From Mixta calida (GTDB taxonomy: Bacteria > Pseudomonadota > Gammaproteobacteria > Enterobacterales > Enterobacteriaceae): a stretch of 64,000 bases of DNA. The notes under the pieces are model-generated. The model worked only from the letters and a program-made list of their open reading frames with translations. It did not search any database and was not told the origin of the DNA. Every line of letters starts with the position of its first letter. Within the stretch, counting starts at the first letter, position 1. Shown here in pieces: positions 63,307-64,000 of the stretch. Position numbers and translations under genes: made by a program. Location of the stretch: contig NZ_CP026378.1 in assembly GCF_002953215.1 (NCBI RefSeq), forward strand, positions 4,136,540 through 4,200,539, written 5' to 3'.

Positions 63307-64000
63307 TTAGCGTTGCTGTAGACGCTTTTTCGCCTCAGCTATCGCTGCCGTGACCTGCTGCGGCGCGACGCCGCCTTTGGCGTTACGTTTATCCAGGCAG
63401 GATTGCAGCGACAATACCGGATAGACATCCTGTCCGATAATCGGACTGAACTGTTGCAACTGCGTCAACGTTAACGCTTCCAGCGCCACGCCCTGATCGA
63501 TGGCGGCGACAACCGCTTCGCCGACGATATGGTGCGCCTCGCGGAAGGGAACGCCTTTCGCCACCAGATAATCCGCCAGCTCCGTGGCGTTGGCGTAACC
63601 CTGCTCTGCTGCTTCCTGGCAGCGCGAACGCTTCACCTGAATGCCGTCCAGTACCAGCGCCGACATATGCAGGCAATCAAGCCAGGTGTCGAGCGCATCG
63701 AACAGCCCTTCTTTGTCTTCCTGCATATCTTTATTGTAGGCCAGCGGCAGCCCTTTCAGCGTCATCATCATGCCGGTCAGCGCGCCCTGCACCCGACCGC
63801 ATTTGCCGCGAATCAGCTCCAGCGCGTCCGGGTTTTTCTTCTGCGGCATTAACGACGAGCCGGAAGTCACGCGATCGGAGAGCTCAACGAAGTTCGCTTC
63901 GCCGGTATTAAAGAAAATCAGATCTTCTGCAAAGCGGGAAAGGTGCACCATGCCGATAGCCGCATCGGAAAGCAGCTCCAGCGCATGATCGCGATCGGAA
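63307..64000 (-). CDS. argH: Argininosuccinate lyase ArgH (5' part outside window)
   Basis: Last enzyme of arginine synthesis, splitting argininosuccinate to arginine and fumarate. About 230 C-terminal residues of the usual 457 are present; the start lies beyond base 64000. The fumarase/aspartase superfamily signature [13 protein letters not shown], with the catalytic serine loop, is intact, and the C-terminus is [10 protein letters not shown]. The frame is open to the window edge. Confidence 0.96.
   Translation of the reverse strand, partial: SDRDHALELLSDAAIGMVHLSRFAEDLIFFNTGEANFVELSDRVTSGSSLMPQKKNPDALELIRGKCGRVQGALTGMMMTLKGLPLAYNKDMQEDKEGLFDALDTWLDCLHMSALVLDGIQVKRSRCQEAAEQGYANATELADYLVAKGVPFREAHHIVGEAVVAAIDQGVALEALTLTQLQQFSPIIGQDVYPVLSLQSCLDKRNAKGGVAPQQVTAAIAEAKKRLQQR

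Overview
The window is a stretch of core chromosome from a gamma-proteobacterium of the order Enterobacterales. Gene content, protein lengths and most of the gene order match Escherichia coli: uvrD-xerC-dapF, cyaA/hemCDXY, the enterobacterial common antigen (ECA) cluster, rho-trxA, rhlB-gppA, ilvGMEDA, an rrn operon, murI-btuB, oxyR, argH. The protein drift from E. coli, the compact wecG-tRNA junction and a peroxiredoxin-glutaredoxin gene beside oxyR suggest the Erwiniaceae (Pantoea, Mixta or Erwinia type). That placement is an inference; the 16S gene at 52702-54244 would settle it.

Layout. 1-5534 (minus): lptM-dapF-yigA-xerC-yigB, then uvrD (cut by the window edge) with its own LexA-controlled promoter. 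5703-7384: cyaY, then a small accessory island of duplicated and decayed genes of unknown function. 7566-14444: cyaA with a CRP site, divergent from hemCDXY. 14530-14960: the small RNA GlmZ with a sigma-54 promoter and three GlrR-type sites. 15298-15727: four tRNA genes (Arg, His, Leu, Pro). 15905-28717 (minus): the complete ECA cluster wecA-wzzE-wecB-wecC-rffG-rffH-wecD-wecE-wzxE-wecF-wzyE-wecG. 28992-35889: rho, trxA, rhlB-gppA, rep. 35973-45388: ppiC, ilvC/ilvY and ilvLGMEDA with its attenuator. 45723-48591: yifB, maoP with a maoS site, hdfR. 48722-54530: one rRNA operon, 16S-tRNAIle-tRNAAla-23S-5S-tRNAAsp-tRNATrp, on the minus strand. 54571-64000: murI-btuB with a cobalamin riboswitch, trmA, yijD-fabR, sthA, oxyR, the peroxiredoxin-glutaredoxin gene and the 3' half of argH.

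How the genes work together. The wec/rff/wzx/wzy/wzz genes make, flip, polymerise and set the length of ECA from UDP-GlcNAc and dTDP-glucose. hemCDXY makes the tetrapyrrole ring. The ilv genes make isoleucine, valine and leucine precursors. GlmZ connects this region to amino-sugar supply (glmS), which also feeds ECA and peptidoglycan; murI and dapF supply peptidoglycan amino acids.

No clearly undescribed multi-gene system was found. The parts that depart most from the expected core are: the degenerate tandem cassette between cyaY and cyaA; a 126-bp ERIC-like element inside the 23S-5S spacer; an rrn operon whose flanks correspond to two different E. coli rrn loci; and the replacement of the oxyS position by a hybrid peroxiredoxin gene.
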